Assembly (NCBI GenBank): GCA_963676165.1
Contig: OY781043.1
Span: forward strand, 1,922,001-1,986,000
DNA from: JAQIBY01 sp963676165
Lineage (GTDB): Bacteria; Bacteroidota; Bacteroidia; Bacteroidales; ML635J-15
Reading direction: 5' to 3'
DNA length: 64,000 nt
Both the position numbers and the translations under genes were made by a program. Under the pieces are notes generated by a model. It did no database searches and had not been told where the DNA came from. It saw only the letters and a program-made list of their open reading frames with translations. Shown piece after piece: positions 53,201 to 62,259 of this stretch (the first letter of the stretch is position 1; each line of letters starts with the position of its first letter).

Positions 53201-54291
53201 ATGAGATAAATCCGGGAAGCAAAATATACATCCCCAATCTTCATCCTTATTCGGAATTATTTGCTGAACTGTTGCAACAAAAAGGCTTCAATCCGGAAAT
53301 TCTTGCCACCAATGCAAAAGCCATTAGCACAGGCCGAAAACATACTTTAACCAACGAATATTATTCGCTGGCTTCGTTGCTCGGCGGTAGTTTTAACGCG
53401 GTGGAACAGTGTCGCGGTGAAAAAGATGTGGCGTTCCTGATTCCGCAAACCGAAGGTGCCGAGGTGGAAGGGCAATACAACCGGCTTTTGCGGACAAAAT
53501 TCGATGCTTATAACTACAAAAATATTGAAATTGTCGCTCCTTTTCTCGAAGATGCTATTTCGCTAAATGAAAGCAACTTAAAGTCTATTTTTTACTGCAT
53601 CCTTGCCGGCGATGTTGTCAATGCGGCACCTGTAGGTAGCAGAGATAAATACCTGACTCAATTCAGGGAACTGATTCGGGATAAAAAGCTGGACATTTCC
53701 GCACTCAAAACAATTGCCGGAAATGTTTACAATGACCTGAAAAAGCAGCATTATAAAAAGCGGGTAATGGCGATTGGCGAGTCGATGATTGTATTTAATG
53801 ATTTTCTGAATGATTTCACCTTTAAAACGCTTGAAGAACAGGACAATAAAGTGGTTTACGGCGTTCTTTCCGAAGCAATTTGGATTTTCTGGAAAGACTA
53901 TGTAACGCAAAACAACCAATTGAATACGGAGTCTCTGAATAGCAAGCTGGCAGGTTTAAAAGACGATATCGACCAGGTGTCGTTGTTATTGAAAGAAGAA
54001 AGTCCGTTTACGCCCGGCATCGAAAGTTTAGTCGGGAAAGCCGATGCAACCATTGGTTTTTATGCCGGGGCATTTGCCCGTTACCGGCAGGCTAAAATTT
54101 TGTGCAATTCGGTAAATATCGACGGAATTATCACCGCAGCATCGTTATACGAAAATACCGGCGTTTCCCTCAGCATTTTGCACAAAGGATTTTCCAACCG
54201 GAGCACAAAGCCTCTCTTGAACCTGACTTTCGACGGAAGTCATAACGAAAATGACCGGAATAAGGTGGAATCGTTTATTTATTATTTGTAG
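50275..54291 (+). CDS. Giant BadF/HgdC-type activase with DUF2229 and HgdB-like regions
   Basis: 1338 residues: two tandem ASKHA ATPase domains of the BadF/BcrA/HgdC group (about 4-270 and 330-600), a DUF2229 domain (about 640-870, GIPRALFTYGMFPMF and EETCFPVKLILGH) and a C-terminal part related to 2-hydroxyacyl-CoA dehydratase subunits (THHGCGPDSVL). Each ATPase domain has DIGxSxxK/N, EIGGQ and the cluster cysteines (CAAGTGSFLEEQ with GRCSVF; CAAGTGSFLDEQ with ERCTVF). HgdC-type activases use ATP to send low-potential electrons to a partner. No partner gene is adjacent, so the substrate is unknown. Clearly richer in G+C than its surroundings. Confidence 0.88.
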   Translation: METYSLGIDIGYSAIKAAIVDNEKKVIFAQYQPHRGKIKKTLEALLNQIKNDFDTAKITHGAITGTIGKKLSKNGKIHGVNDVAAAIEGVELLVPEARSVVEIGGQSARYYTGFNVQNQDNSEDAPKNMLQISTNSDCAAGTGSFLEEQASRLNIRIEDYPGYVDKAQSIPRIAGRCSVFAKTDIIHNQQEGVPPEDILKGVAYAIIKNYKGAVIRRLPVEAPVVFIGGVSNNRAIIDTLRDVLKKNEEELLVPEHSDIVSAIGAALIAGKENLTLDFQKMSQDLLSEQNDTTDSEGEELPPLSQIEKEDISKKHLIQCSVPEGEKPSFFLGVDIGSTSTNLVLINSKSELVTYKYIRTKGNPLKAVQEGMEEINRERKGNFSIAGVGITGSGRNLIGQQIGADIIRDEITAQAKAAIKIDPEVDTIFEIGGQDSKFISITNGAVTDFQMNKVCAAGTGSFLDEQAQEFNIPVEELEKLAFQGQHPASLGERCTVFIKSAIASGLSRGEKKENIVAGLCYSIAKNYLHRVVGQKKIGNKIMLQGGIAFNRGVANAFRVLTGKPITTTPFFSVTGAYGAALMACEEIAGQATTFIGIENLQHISSSGKKQIPENKENSGEFNKRIEKTIFEDYDGVLDPAKKTVGIPRALFTYGMFPMFNAIFKNLGFNVLLSDWSNENTIKLGQEYAMEETCFPVKLILGHVAELVSKKVDYIFFPDLYTVDHPGSESRKNFGCAYMQLAFKIVNHTMELEKKGIKLVAPTFAFSMGGQFMQQSFGKLGSILGKSKEETGLALKKGMEAAMRFEERMGENGQKTNEKLDPNKLTFVIISKMYGIADTVLNLGVPDKLQDMGYQVLPFFDLPDVADMSKEHPNMFWPFGQHILEPAYLIREHPNMYPVLLTHHGCGPDSVLLHYFKEIIGNKQYLNIEIDEHASKIGVATRIEAFVNSLKLKQDAKDLNYYVKKISYKKVNIKSSLDEINPGSKIYIPNLHPYSELFAELLQQKGFNPEILATNAKAISTGRKHTLTNEYYSLASLLGGSFNAVEQCRGEKDVAFLIPQTEGAEVEGQYNRLLRTKFDAYNYKNIEIVAPFLEDAISLNESNLKSIFYCILAGDVVNAAPVGSRDKYLTQFRELIRDKKLDISALKTIAGNVYNDLKKQHYKKRVMAIGESMIVFNDFLNDFTFKTLEEQDNKVVYGVLSEAIWIFWKDYVTQNNQLNTESLNSKLAGLKDDIDQVSLLLKEESPFTPGIESLVGKADATIGFYAGAFARYRQAKILCNSVNIDGIITAASLYENTGVSLSILHKGFSNRSTKPLLNLTFDGSHNENDRNKVESFIYYL

Positions 54292-54605
54292 AAAGGACGG
54301 GAGATCGAAATTTCTATCGCTCCTACGGAGCTTAGGAATGCGGGTAACATATATTTCTACCATACTGACGTGCCTAACGGCACTGAAAATCCGGCAGACA
54401 AAACCAAGCCTCGTAAAGGCGTAAGTATGGTAGAAAAAAACATATCAACAACCTGTCCAGTCCCGGAGGGACGGTAGTATGGTAGTCGTAGTGGTAACAT
54501 CAGATAAAATCAAAAAATACAAATCCAGCAGAAATGATAGAAAAGTAAAAATGAGTTATATTTGTTAATGATTCTAACAAATAACATTCTCAAAAACAAA
54601 TCATT
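54292..54605. other. Intergenic region with REP-type palindromic units upstream of the RAYT gene
   Basis: No gene. It holds the hairpin CTCCTACGGAG near 54320, one complete palindromic unit (54354-54436), and TCCCGGAGGGAC with a further AGTATGGTAG near 54463-54485. Such repeats accompany REP-associated transposases. Confidence 0.7.
54354..54436. repeat. REP/BIME-like palindromic unit, copy 1
   Basis: Outer inverted repeats TTTCTACCATACT (54354-54366) and AGTATGGTAGAAA (54424-54436) enclose two hairpins, GTGCCTAACGGCAC and GCCTCGTAAAGGC. Confidence 0.82.
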
Positions 54606-55067
54606 ATGGCAAACACTTATACACAAATAAATATTCACGCAATATTCTCGGTAAAAGGACGTGAAAATATAATAACCCGAAATTATCGTGACCGGCTACA
54701 TCAATATATTGCAGGAATTATCAATAACACAAAAAATTATTCTCTTGCCGTTAATGGTTATAAAGACCATATTCATATCTTTTTTGAGCTAAATCCGGTA
54801 AACTCTTTATCCGATGTTATGAGAGATATAAAAGCCAATTCTTCAAAATGGATAAACGATAACCGTTTTGTATTGGGACATTTTTCGTGGCAGGAAGGAT
54901 ATGGTGCATTTTCGTATTCCCGCTCGCAAAGAAATGATGTGATTAAATATATTATGGAGCAGGAAAAACATCACGCAGGAAAATCTTTCAGAGAGGAATA
55001 TTTAGCATTATTGCAAAAATTTAAAATTCCATTTGAGGATAATTATGTTTTTGAATTTTATGATTAA
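54606..55067 (+). CDS. REP-associated tyrosine transposase (RAYT, IS200-like Y1 HUH)
   Basis: 153 residues. The HUH motif is in KDHIHIFFELNP and the catalytic tyrosine in NDVIKYIMEQEKHHAGKSF, preceded by SWQEGYGAFSYSRSQ, as in IS200/RAYT proteins. It is flanked on each side by the same palindromic unit, which is what such transposases recognise and spread. Uninterrupted and probably functional. Confidence 0.92.
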   Translation: MANTYTQINIHAIFSVKGRENIITRNYRDRLHQYIAGIINNTKNYSLAVNGYKDHIHIFFELNPVNSLSDVMRDIKANSSKWINDNRFVLGHFSWQEGYGAFSYSRSQRNDVIKYIMEQEKHHAGKSFREEYLALLQKFKIPFEDNYVFEFYD

Positions 55068-55110
55068 TCTGTCGCTCCTACGGAGCTTTGATTTTTGATT
55101 GACGCATATT

Positions 55111-55250
55111 TTTCTACCATACTTTCGAGCCTAACGGCTCTAAAATAAATTGATAAAATGCGATTCCATACCAACATAATGGGTATAACGATTCTGAAAA
55201 ATACAGGCAAACAAAATTTAGCCTCGTTAGAGGCGTAAGTATGGTAGAAA
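55111..55250. repeat. REP/BIME-like palindromic unit, copy 2
   Basis: The same outer repeats (55111-55123 and 55238-55250) enclose GAGCCTAACGGCTC and GCCTCGTTAGAGGC. The hairpin stems differ from copy 1 by compensating changes (GTGCC...GGCAC versus GAGCC...GGCTC), so pairing is conserved while sequence varies. CTCCTACGGAG precedes it near 55074. Confidence 0.82.
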
Positions 55251-55606
55251 TGAAAGGATGCCAATCGGAGCTGTTCTTGTTAATGATGACACGTCCGGAA
55301 TTTCTAATCCTTGATGAACCTGATTCCAGGGTTGACCCAGAACACCTGAAAAAAATCGGGACAATGATAAACGAAATATTGCATAAAGGAAACAATCAAT
55401 GTAGTCCGGTAGCCCGCAATTCAGGCTTAATTGCCACGCATTCTGCAGTGATACATGACTATGTCCATACCGACAAAGCCCACATTATGCTTGACGGAAA
55501 AATTCGTTGCAGTGGAAATCCGGCAGTAATGATGGACCAAATCCAGGCAAACGGCTATCAATATTGTGTTCAATGTCAAAAGAATAATCAGGAGGAAAAA
55601 CGATGA
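55241..55606 (+). pseudogene. SufC-like ABC ATPase, C-terminal fragment
   Basis: The frame (GTAGAAATGAAAGG onward) corresponds to the part of a SufC-type Fe-S assembly ATPase after the ABC signature: LLLMMTRP-like helix, Walker B FLILDEPDSRVDP, the switch His in IATHSAVIHDY, and IMLDGKIRCSGNP. The Walker A half is absent; the palindromic unit ends exactly where homology begins, so the head was lost at that junction. A following ATGA at 55602 begins MKLYKSK, perhaps the first codons of a SufB-like gene, but it is cut off at the tRNA terminator. Confidence 0.82.
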
Positions 55607-55624
55607 AACTATATAAAAGCAAAT

Positions 55625-55662
55625 CAAAAAAAAGACGAAATGGAGAAAACCCAAATCGTCTT
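55625..55662 (-). terminator. Terminator of the tRNA-Pro gene
   Basis: On the minus strand AAGACGA...TCGTCTT forms a stem extended by TTTGG/CCATT, followed by eight T. The foreign SufC/SufB fragment ends right behind it. Confidence 0.8.
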
Positions 55663-55668
55663 ATCATG

Positions 55669-55742
<74 letters not shown>

Positions 55743-55791
55743 AGTTAGTGCAGACAAATTTAGTAAATAATTTGATAAATTATAGAATTAA

Positions 55792-57069
55792 CTAAAACTT
55801 ACTTTTGCCTTCACGATAATCTACTATTGAAGATACAGCAGAGTCACCTGTAACATTTACAGCTGTTCGTAGCATATCCAGAGGTCTATCCATTGCCATA
55901 ATAAGTACTAATCCTTCAGATGGTAACCCAATTGACTCAAGCACAACAATAAGCATAACCATTCCTGCACCAGGAACAGCTGCTGACCCAATAGAAGCAA
56001 GTGTTGCAGTCAAAATAATTGTCAATTGTGCACCAATATCCAAATCTACACCTAAAGTTTGAGCAATAAACACGGCTGCAACTGCCTGATAAAGACTTGT
56101 TCCATCCATATTGATAGTTGCCCCTATTGGAAGTACAAAATTGCTAATTTCCGGATGAACACCAAGATTTTCATCGCAACATTTCTTTGTCATTGGTAAA
56201 GTTGCAGCACTGCTACTAGTGCTAAAGGCAAGCAATTGGGCAGGCAAGACGGAGGAGAGAAATTTCCCCGGTGCAATTTTCGCAAGCAACTTCACTAAAA
56301 GAGGATAAACAATGATAATCATCAACAGCAATCCTATGATAACGGACAATGCATAAAGACCCATAGAAGCAAAAAGTCTTGCATCTCCTGACGCAGAGAC
56401 GACAGCATCTGCCATTAATGCAAACACCCCAAAAGGCGCAAAACGCATAATAATGTCTATCATTTTCAGGACAACATCATTTAAGCCATTAAAGAAATTG
56501 ACAACAACCGTTTTATGCTTGCTTTTGATACTGACAAGGGCAATTCCAAACAACATAGCAAAGAAAATAACTTGCAACATATTGCGATTATTTCCAGAAG
56601 CGCCTATGATGTTATCAGGCACAATATCAATCAGAAATTGCAGAGGACCTTGATCAGAAAGAGCCGTTGCTTCAAGCGTTCTATCCGACATTTCTTCAGC
56701 ATATCTCTCCATCATTTCAGCTTGCTTATCGGCAGGAAACACTTTACCTGGTTGAATTGCATTTACAATTAGCAATCCGATGCTAATAGCAATGACTGTT
56801 GTAACAATGTACAACAAAAAAGTGCGCAAGCCTAATCCTGACAATCGCTTTGAGTCCCCTAAATCTGCAATTCCTTTGACCAGGCTAACAAAAATTAGAG
56901 GAATAGCAATTAGTTTTAATAAACGAATGAAAATTTCACCCCAGGGTGAAATCCAATCACTCGAAAATGCATTTAAATTTAGGTTTACAGCTAGCAACCC
57001 CCATCCTACTCCAAGTATAATGGAAAGCAGAATCCAAACATAAAGCGGTATTCGCTTTAATACTAACAT
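55792..57069 (-). CDS. Dicarboxylate/amino acid:cation symporter (SDF family)
   Basis: 425-residue inner-membrane carrier importing glutamate, aspartate or C4-dicarboxylates with Na+ or H+. Family motifs: the serine-rich hairpin AFSTSSSAATLPMT, the NMDGTSLYQ segment (normally NMDGT), and GIPGAG-like SAAVPGAGMVML, with DRPLDMLRTAVNVTGDS near the end supplying the substrate-binding Asp/Thr/Arg region. About eight hydrophobic helices. It overlaps the DUF4301 gene by one base (TAATG), so the two are coupled. Confidence 0.93.
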   Translation of the reverse strand: MLVLKRIPLYVWILLSIILGVGWGLLAVNLNLNAFSSDWISPWGEIFIRLLKLIAIPLIFVSLVKGIADLGDSKRLSGLGLRTFLLYIVTTVIAISIGLLIVNAIQPGKVFPADKQAEMMERYAEEMSDRTLEATALSDQGPLQFLIDIVPDNIIGASGNNRNMLQVIFFAMLFGIALVSIKSKHKTVVVNFFNGLNDVVLKMIDIIMRFAPFGVFALMADAVVSASGDARLFASMGLYALSVIIGLLLMIIIVYPLLVKLLAKIAPGKFLSSVLPAQLLAFSTSSSAATLPMTKKCCDENLGVHPEISNFVLPIGATINMDGTSLYQAVAAVFIAQTLGVDLDIGAQLTIILTATLASIGSAAVPGAGMVMLIVVLESIGLPSEGLVLIMAMDRPLDMLRTAVNVTGDSAVSSIVDYREGKSKF

Positions 57070-58616
57070 TATTTCGCTATTTGATGCTGTACACGCAATA
57101 AATCATTCAGTTCTTTCACAGGATTAAAAGTAATCTGTGGAACTTCAATAAAAATGCTTAACCATTTACTCATTCCGCCATTCCACAAGCCAGGGAGCTC
57201 ATAGGATGTGATATTTTGACCTTCCCATGATTTTTCGACCACCAAGCCAGCATTTTCGTCACGATAATTGAGCAGATTAAACTTTTCACCTTTGTAATCG
57301 CGAATGCTACAAACAAGATCAACCGGATTAAAATGGGTTGAAAGATCAAAAATTTCTTTTTGCTTTTCATCCTCAAGATCAATTTGATTTTTCTCAAGAA
57401 TTTCAAGACATTCGTTTCCATTTTCACGTTTCACCCAGAATGGTCCTCCACCTGGTTCACTAGTATTTTCAACCATTCCGCAAACACGAATTGGACGATT
57501 AAGCGCATACTTCAATTCAACAATTGCTTTTTCTCTGTTGTCACAGAAAGTAGAGTGAGGCATGATTTCTTTTACAAAATCAAGAATTTCATTCCATTTT
57601 TCATCTGTGATTTTATCCGCATTATCCAATTGTTCAAGCACCTCAAACACACGATTTCTAATATCGATAAGATATCCACCAAGGAATTTTTTATAACGTA
57701 CAGTTTCGTGCTTTATGGTATCTGGAGCAACATTGTCGATGTTTTTGATAAAAATCACATCGCAATCCAGTTGATTTAAATTTTCAAGCAACGCCCCGTG
57801 TCCACCCGGACGAAGTACAAGTTCACGTTTGTTGCCACGCAAGAGATTTCCTTTTTCATTGAGCGCAATGCTGGAAGTTGATTCTGATTGTTCAGAAAAT
57901 CCAATATTAAAGTTAACATCCGCATCTTTCAAGAAATTTTTTGTTGCATGTTTAAAACGTTTTTCAAAAAGCTTTTCATGTTCTTCTTGAATAGTAAAAT
58001 GAAGATTAACATCATCATCCTCTGAGCGACAGTACATCATACCTTCCACAAGATGCTCTTCAAAAGCTGTACGTGTATGTCCGGGATATTTATGAAAAAG
58101 AATCAATGCTTTTGGCATTTCTGCGTAATTCAAACCTCTGGGGTTAAGAATGTTCTTGGCGACTTTGTCATATTCATTTTTTCGCATAATTTTATCCATG
58201 GATTGTCCACGACGGAAAAAACCTTTAAAGAGTTCTGGATAAAATGCAAATTTTTCAATGTTATCAAACGTATTTCTTAAGCCATAGAAATCCTTATCTG
58301 CACTCACTTTAATAAATTCATCAGAACTACCTTTGTAACTATCCCGAAGTTGAATCAAGCGTTTAAACATACGGGTTGCTGCACCACTTGCCGGTACAAA
58401 TTTAGCAAGTCTTAATTTCTGCCCCTCAGCTTCAAACAAGTCAACATACTGATTAATAATTTCTTGTGTGGCTCTCTGTATCCCATCTTCTATGGTTGCT
58501 GCACGTACAGTTTTGACGAATTTTTTCCCTGCTTTGATTGTTTCTACTTGCTCCTCAAGCCTCTGTGGATCAATTGCTTTTGAGCTTAGAAATTTAATGT
58601 CCTTTTTGCTAAACAT
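57069..58616 (-). CDS. DUF4301 protein
   Basis: 515 residues, cytoplasmic, a Bacteroidota family of unknown biochemical role. It matches my memory of DUF4301: FVPASGAATRMFKRL near residue 92 and RPGGHGALLENLNQL near 267, both reminiscent of sugar-nucleotidyltransferase phosphate loops, then IKNIDNVAPDTIKHETV and GPFWVKRENG. It is therefore probably a nucleotide-sugar-like enzyme, by inference. First gene of the pair with the symporter. Confidence 0.85.
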   Translation of the reverse strand: MFSKKDIKFLSSKAIDPQRLEEQVETIKAGKKFVKTVRAATIEDGIQRATQEIINQYVDLFEAEGQKLRLAKFVPASGAATRMFKRLIQLRDSYKGSSDEFIKVSADKDFYGLRNTFDNIEKFAFYPELFKGFFRRGQSMDKIMRKNEYDKVAKNILNPRGLNYAEMPKALILFHKYPGHTRTAFEEHLVEGMMYCRSEDDDVNLHFTIQEEHEKLFEKRFKHATKNFLKDADVNFNIGFSEQSESTSSIALNEKGNLLRGNKRELVLRPGGHGALLENLNQLDCDVIFIKNIDNVAPDTIKHETVRYKKFLGGYLIDIRNRVFEVLEQLDNADKITDEKWNEILDFVKEIMPHSTFCDNREKAIVELKYALNRPIRVCGMVENTSEPGGGPFWVKRENGNECLEILEKNQIDLEDEKQKEIFDLSTHFNPVDLVCSIRDYKGEKFNLLNYRDENAGLVVEKSWEGQNITSYELPGLWNGGMSKWLSIFIEVPQITFNPVKELNDLLRVQHQIAK

Positions 58617-58802
58617 AGTTTATTAGCCTTTGGTTACATAAAGGACGAAATTAAACATTTTATTTTTAAAGTATGAAAACAGAAGCAGAATAATTCAATT
58701 AGATATCCACAATTTATTTGCTATTTCTACATAAGTCACAAGTTATCAAAGGCTCATGCTATTGATGATTTTTCACCAAAATTCTGCAATTATTATGTCA
58801 GC

Positions 58803-59693
58803 TTAATAATAATAGTTGTAGCTTGGAACAAAAACGATGCTATCTGTCACCGCAGAAGCACCCCCAAAAATCCCCATTCCACTACTCACATTAGAATAGA
58901 CAACGACAGGCTCCATAAGAGGATTTCCTTGAGCATCGATATGTTTTGTTTTGGTTGTGAAATACTGGAACATAGATTCATCCAGGTAATAAAATTCAAA
59001 AATCAATTTCACCGTATCTCCAAAATACGTGTAAATGCTACCGTTAAGTGTATAAGTATCAGTGGTAATTAATCGATCAGAGAACATTAAACCTGACTCG
59101 TAACCATGAGCTTCAACAATCACATCATTCGAATTAATGTACAAATATTCGGGTCCATAATACCAATAGTCTTCTTCGTCATATTCAGTAAAGTATTCAG
59201 ATCTCAACCTCAGTATATAAAAGTTCTCTGCGTTTTGTGCTAAATTGAAGCGCAATCCAAACTCTAGAGTTTCCTCCCCATATTCAGTCCGTCCACGCGA
59301 AGTATCTAAGGAAATAATGGGTTGAGAAAATGGGACAGTTGCTTCGCAACTAACGGACTCATAGTCTTCAGCTTCAACCTCCAAAGCATAAGTACTACCA
59401 GAAACAGCAGTATAATTTGAGTAATACATTCCATTTGCAGAGTCAGCCAAGTTTTCTAGAAATTCTCCATCTTTATACAACTTAACCACTGCATTTGTTA
59501 CGGGTTTCACTTCGGCATTATCAATAATAATTCGAGAGCAAGACAGATTCACTTTAATGATTGAATCATGCTGCAACATGGAATTCACCACTAATCTAGG
59601 GTCTCTGTATTCAATATTTAAGGGTATTACTTTCTCACAAGCGACAAAGCTTCCCAATACAATCACAGACAATATGATGATTATACGTTTCAT
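58803..59693 (-). CDS. DUF4249 lipoprotein
   Basis: 296 residues from the ATG at 59693. The signal peptide ends in a lipobox (IVLGSFVAC, Cys19-20), so it is an outer-membrane lipoprotein. CEKVIPLNIEYRDPRLVVNSML is the usual DUF4249 start, with further marks AVVKLYKDGEFLENL and YALEVEAEDYESVSCEATVP. It lies 6 bp after the TonB-dependent receptor gene and is its usual partner. Substrate unknown. Confidence 0.88.
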   Translation of the reverse strand: MKRIIIILSVIVLGSFVACEKVIPLNIEYRDPRLVVNSMLQHDSIIKVNLSCSRIIIDNAEVKPVTNAVVKLYKDGEFLENLADSANGMYYSNYTAVSGSTYALEVEAEDYESVSCEATVPFSQPIISLDTSRGRTEYGEETLEFGLRFNLAQNAENFYILRLRSEYFTEYDEEDYWYYGPEYLYINSNDVIVEAHGYESGLMFSDRLITTDTYTLNGSIYTYFGDTVKLIFEFYYLDESMFQYFTTKTKHIDAQGNPLMEPVVVYSNVSSGMGIFGGASAVTDSIVFVPSYNYYY

Positions 59694-59699
59694 AAGCAA

Positions 59700-62057
59700 C
59701 TAGAAATTAAATGAATAACGAACAAATGGAATAGTAGGAAACAAGCTTAATTGCTTCAACTGACGGTTTCCATTCCAATCTGTACCAAAATACAAGTAAA
59801 ATGGGTTTTGACGGTTGTATGCATTATACAAGCCAACAGACCAAGTCCGTTCTCCCCACTTTTTCTCTTTATGAAAATTTGCAGACAAATCCAGTCGGTG
59901 ATAAGCTGGCATACGATATGCATTTTTCGAATCGTAATATTCAATGTCAATCGGATAATAATAGTCTTGTTCATTCATACCTGTGAATGATTGATAACGA
60001 GCCAATGCAAGTGTAATGGCATTACCTGTACCATACACCCAAGTCATACCGAAATCAATATTTTCTTTGTATTTATACGTTAGAGCAATGGACAAATCGT
60101 GTCGTCTATCGTATTTATAAGGAAATTTCTCACCAAAATTTAGGTTATCGAATTGTCTCCAAGACCAGGACATGGTATAACCGAGCCAACCAGAAAAGCG
60201 ACCGTAATTTTTGCGCAATAAAAGCTCAACTCCATAGGCTTGTCCAGTACCAATTTCCAGCTTACTTTGCCAATTGTTTGACACATCAAAAAAGCTTGCT
60301 CCTTCCTTATAAGAAATAAGATTATCCATTTCTTTATAGAAGCCTTCAATGCTAAGATCGTACATATCATTGATATTCCAGCTAATACCAAGTGCAACCT
60401 GATCTGCCAATTGCGGAGGTATTGAATCCGTACATGGCATCCAAAGATCTGTAGGCAAGCCAATTGTAGAATTTGTCAATAAGTGTAAATATTGCTGCAT
60501 ACGCGCATAAGCTGCTTTGACGGAAAGCTTTTCATTAATGAGAAAACGGGTACTAATTCTAGGCTGTAAGGCATGATAAAATCCTTTATTTAAACCGATT
60601 CCACTGTAATGCAGCCCAATATTAGTCAACCAACGAGAACTCATTTTCCAATTATCCTCAAAATAGACAGCATATTCGTGAGCGTAAACAGGATTATTTC
60701 CAATACTTTGATTGATTTCTGCCTCATCATCTTTCATGGAATATGCGCTCACTCCAGGCTTGAAAGTATGATATAAATAATTGACTCCTGATTTCATACT
60801 GTGATTCTGAAACCAGTTCATATCGAAATCAATATGAGCCCCAACATCTTCAATTCCTGAGATAAAATTCATTTCATACGATTCAGCAAGCTTATCGTTT
60901 TCAATGCTTTCGTAAGCAGTTCCGACACTAAACTTGTAATTTGAATAGATAAGCGTAGTGTTTGCAAAAACGTGAGGTCCAAAAACATGATTCCAACGAA
61001 GTGAAGTAGTAAGATTCCCCCAATACAGCTCATCTTCACTCTTATCTTCATGAATTATATTGTCGTACACCCACTGATCACTGTATTTTGAGTATGCTTT
61101 GTCACGTCCTGTGTAAAGGCTAAGAAATAATTTATCATTATCCCCAAGTTGATGGTGAATTTTGGCATTGACATCGTGGAAAAAGTAGCCAGCAGTTACA
61201 TCTCCTGGCGTTGCCAAGTCAATGATAGGACGAGCCAACAAATCAATATACGTACGACGTGCAGACAAGAGAATTCCTGTTTTATCTTTTAGAATAGGCC
61301 CTTCAATGGTAAGTTTACTAGAAACATTACCAATAGCACCTGAGCCATGCCATTCCTTCAGGTTTCCTTCTTTCATTCGAATATCAACTACCGAAGAAAG
61401 GCGTCCACCATAGCGGGCAGGGAAACCACCTTTTATGAGTTTTACGGATGAAATTGCATCGGGATTAAAAACAGAAAAGAATCCAAAAAGGTGATCTGCA
61501 TTATACACAGGGACACCATCTAAAAGAATCAGATTTTGATCTGGTCCTCCGCCACGCACATAAATTCCAGATGCTCCTTCCTGCCCGCTTTGAACTCCTG
61601 GCATCAATTGAATCGTTTTCATTACATCTGCTTCTCCAAGCAAGACTGGCAAATTCTGAATTTTCTTTATTGGAATATCAATGGTACTCATTTGAGAAGA
61701 CTTCACCATTTCTTCCGCTTTTTTATCCGTCACCAGCACTTCTTGAAGGGTAATTACTGGATTAAGTTCAACATCCAATTTTAAATCATCGCTTAGTTTT
61801 AATGATTTTGTGAATACATTGTAGCCCACATAAGAAACAATCAAATCCACATCTTGATTTTTAAGTACAAGGCTAAAATATCCATACTCATTTGTGATGC
61901 AACCCTGTTTGGAAACATCATCATATACCGAAGCATAAATGAGTTTTTCACCGGTTGCAGCATCTGAAACAAAACCACTAATCGTATGACTTTGAGCAGA
62001 AAGCTTACCAAAACTTAAAAAGGTGATGCAAATCAATAGCATCCAAGCATTTCTCAT
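59700..62057 (-). CDS. TonB-dependent outer-membrane receptor
   Basis: 785 residues: signal peptide (1-21), carboxypeptidase-like regulatory domain (HTISGFVSDAATGEKLIYASV), plug (GVQSGQEGASGIYVRGGGPDQNLILLDGVPVY with AGQARYGGR-like GGFPARYGGRLSSVVDIRM), and a 22-strand barrel ending PFVRYSFNF. Together with the DUF4249 lipoprotein it forms an uptake pair for an unknown ligand. No regulator such as an ECF sigma factor is adjacent. Confidence 0.93.
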   Translation of the reverse strand: MRNAWMLLICITFLSFGKLSAQSHTISGFVSDAATGEKLIYASVYDDVSKQGCITNEYGYFSLVLKNQDVDLIVSYVGYNVFTKSLKLSDDLKLDVELNPVITLQEVLVTDKKAEEMVKSSQMSTIDIPIKKIQNLPVLLGEADVMKTIQLMPGVQSGQEGASGIYVRGGGPDQNLILLDGVPVYNADHLFGFFSVFNPDAISSVKLIKGGFPARYGGRLSSVVDIRMKEGNLKEWHGSGAIGNVSSKLTIEGPILKDKTGILLSARRTYIDLLARPIIDLATPGDVTAGYFFHDVNAKIHHQLGDNDKLFLSLYTGRDKAYSKYSDQWVYDNIIHEDKSEDELYWGNLTTSLRWNHVFGPHVFANTTLIYSNYKFSVGTAYESIENDKLAESYEMNFISGIEDVGAHIDFDMNWFQNHSMKSGVNYLYHTFKPGVSAYSMKDDEAEINQSIGNNPVYAHEYAVYFEDNWKMSSRWLTNIGLHYSGIGLNKGFYHALQPRISTRFLINEKLSVKAAYARMQQYLHLLTNSTIGLPTDLWMPCTDSIPPQLADQVALGISWNINDMYDLSIEGFYKEMDNLISYKEGASFFDVSNNWQSKLEIGTGQAYGVELLLRKNYGRFSGWLGYTMSWSWRQFDNLNFGEKFPYKYDRRHDLSIALTYKYKENIDFGMTWVYGTGNAITLALARYQSFTGMNEQDYYYPIDIEYYDSKNAYRMPAYHRLDLSANFHKEKKWGERTWSVGLYNAYNRQNPFYLYFGTDWNGNRQLKQLSLFPTIPFVRYSFNF

Positions 62058-62207
62058 ATCTTATGAAATTAAAAATAATAAACGCAAAATACTGAAAAAG
62101 ATTATTTTTTATTGTTTAAAAAATCGAATTTCAGGCAAAATCATTCAAATAACTTTAAAGCAAACTATTTATTAACCCAACAATTAGGAAATATCAGCTA
62201 AATGTAT

Positions 62208-62238
62208 TTTGTCTATGCTTTAGCTTATTATATCTTTG
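62208..62238 (+). promoter_or_regulatory. Consensus Bacteroidota promoter
   Basis: TTTG at 62208-62211, exactly 19 bases, then TATCTTTG at 62231-62238: a perfect TTTG-N19-TAnnTTTG. The glycosyltransferase ATG follows 21 bp later. Confidence 0.8.
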
Positions 62239-62259
62239 TGAAAATTTAAAACAAAAGCG

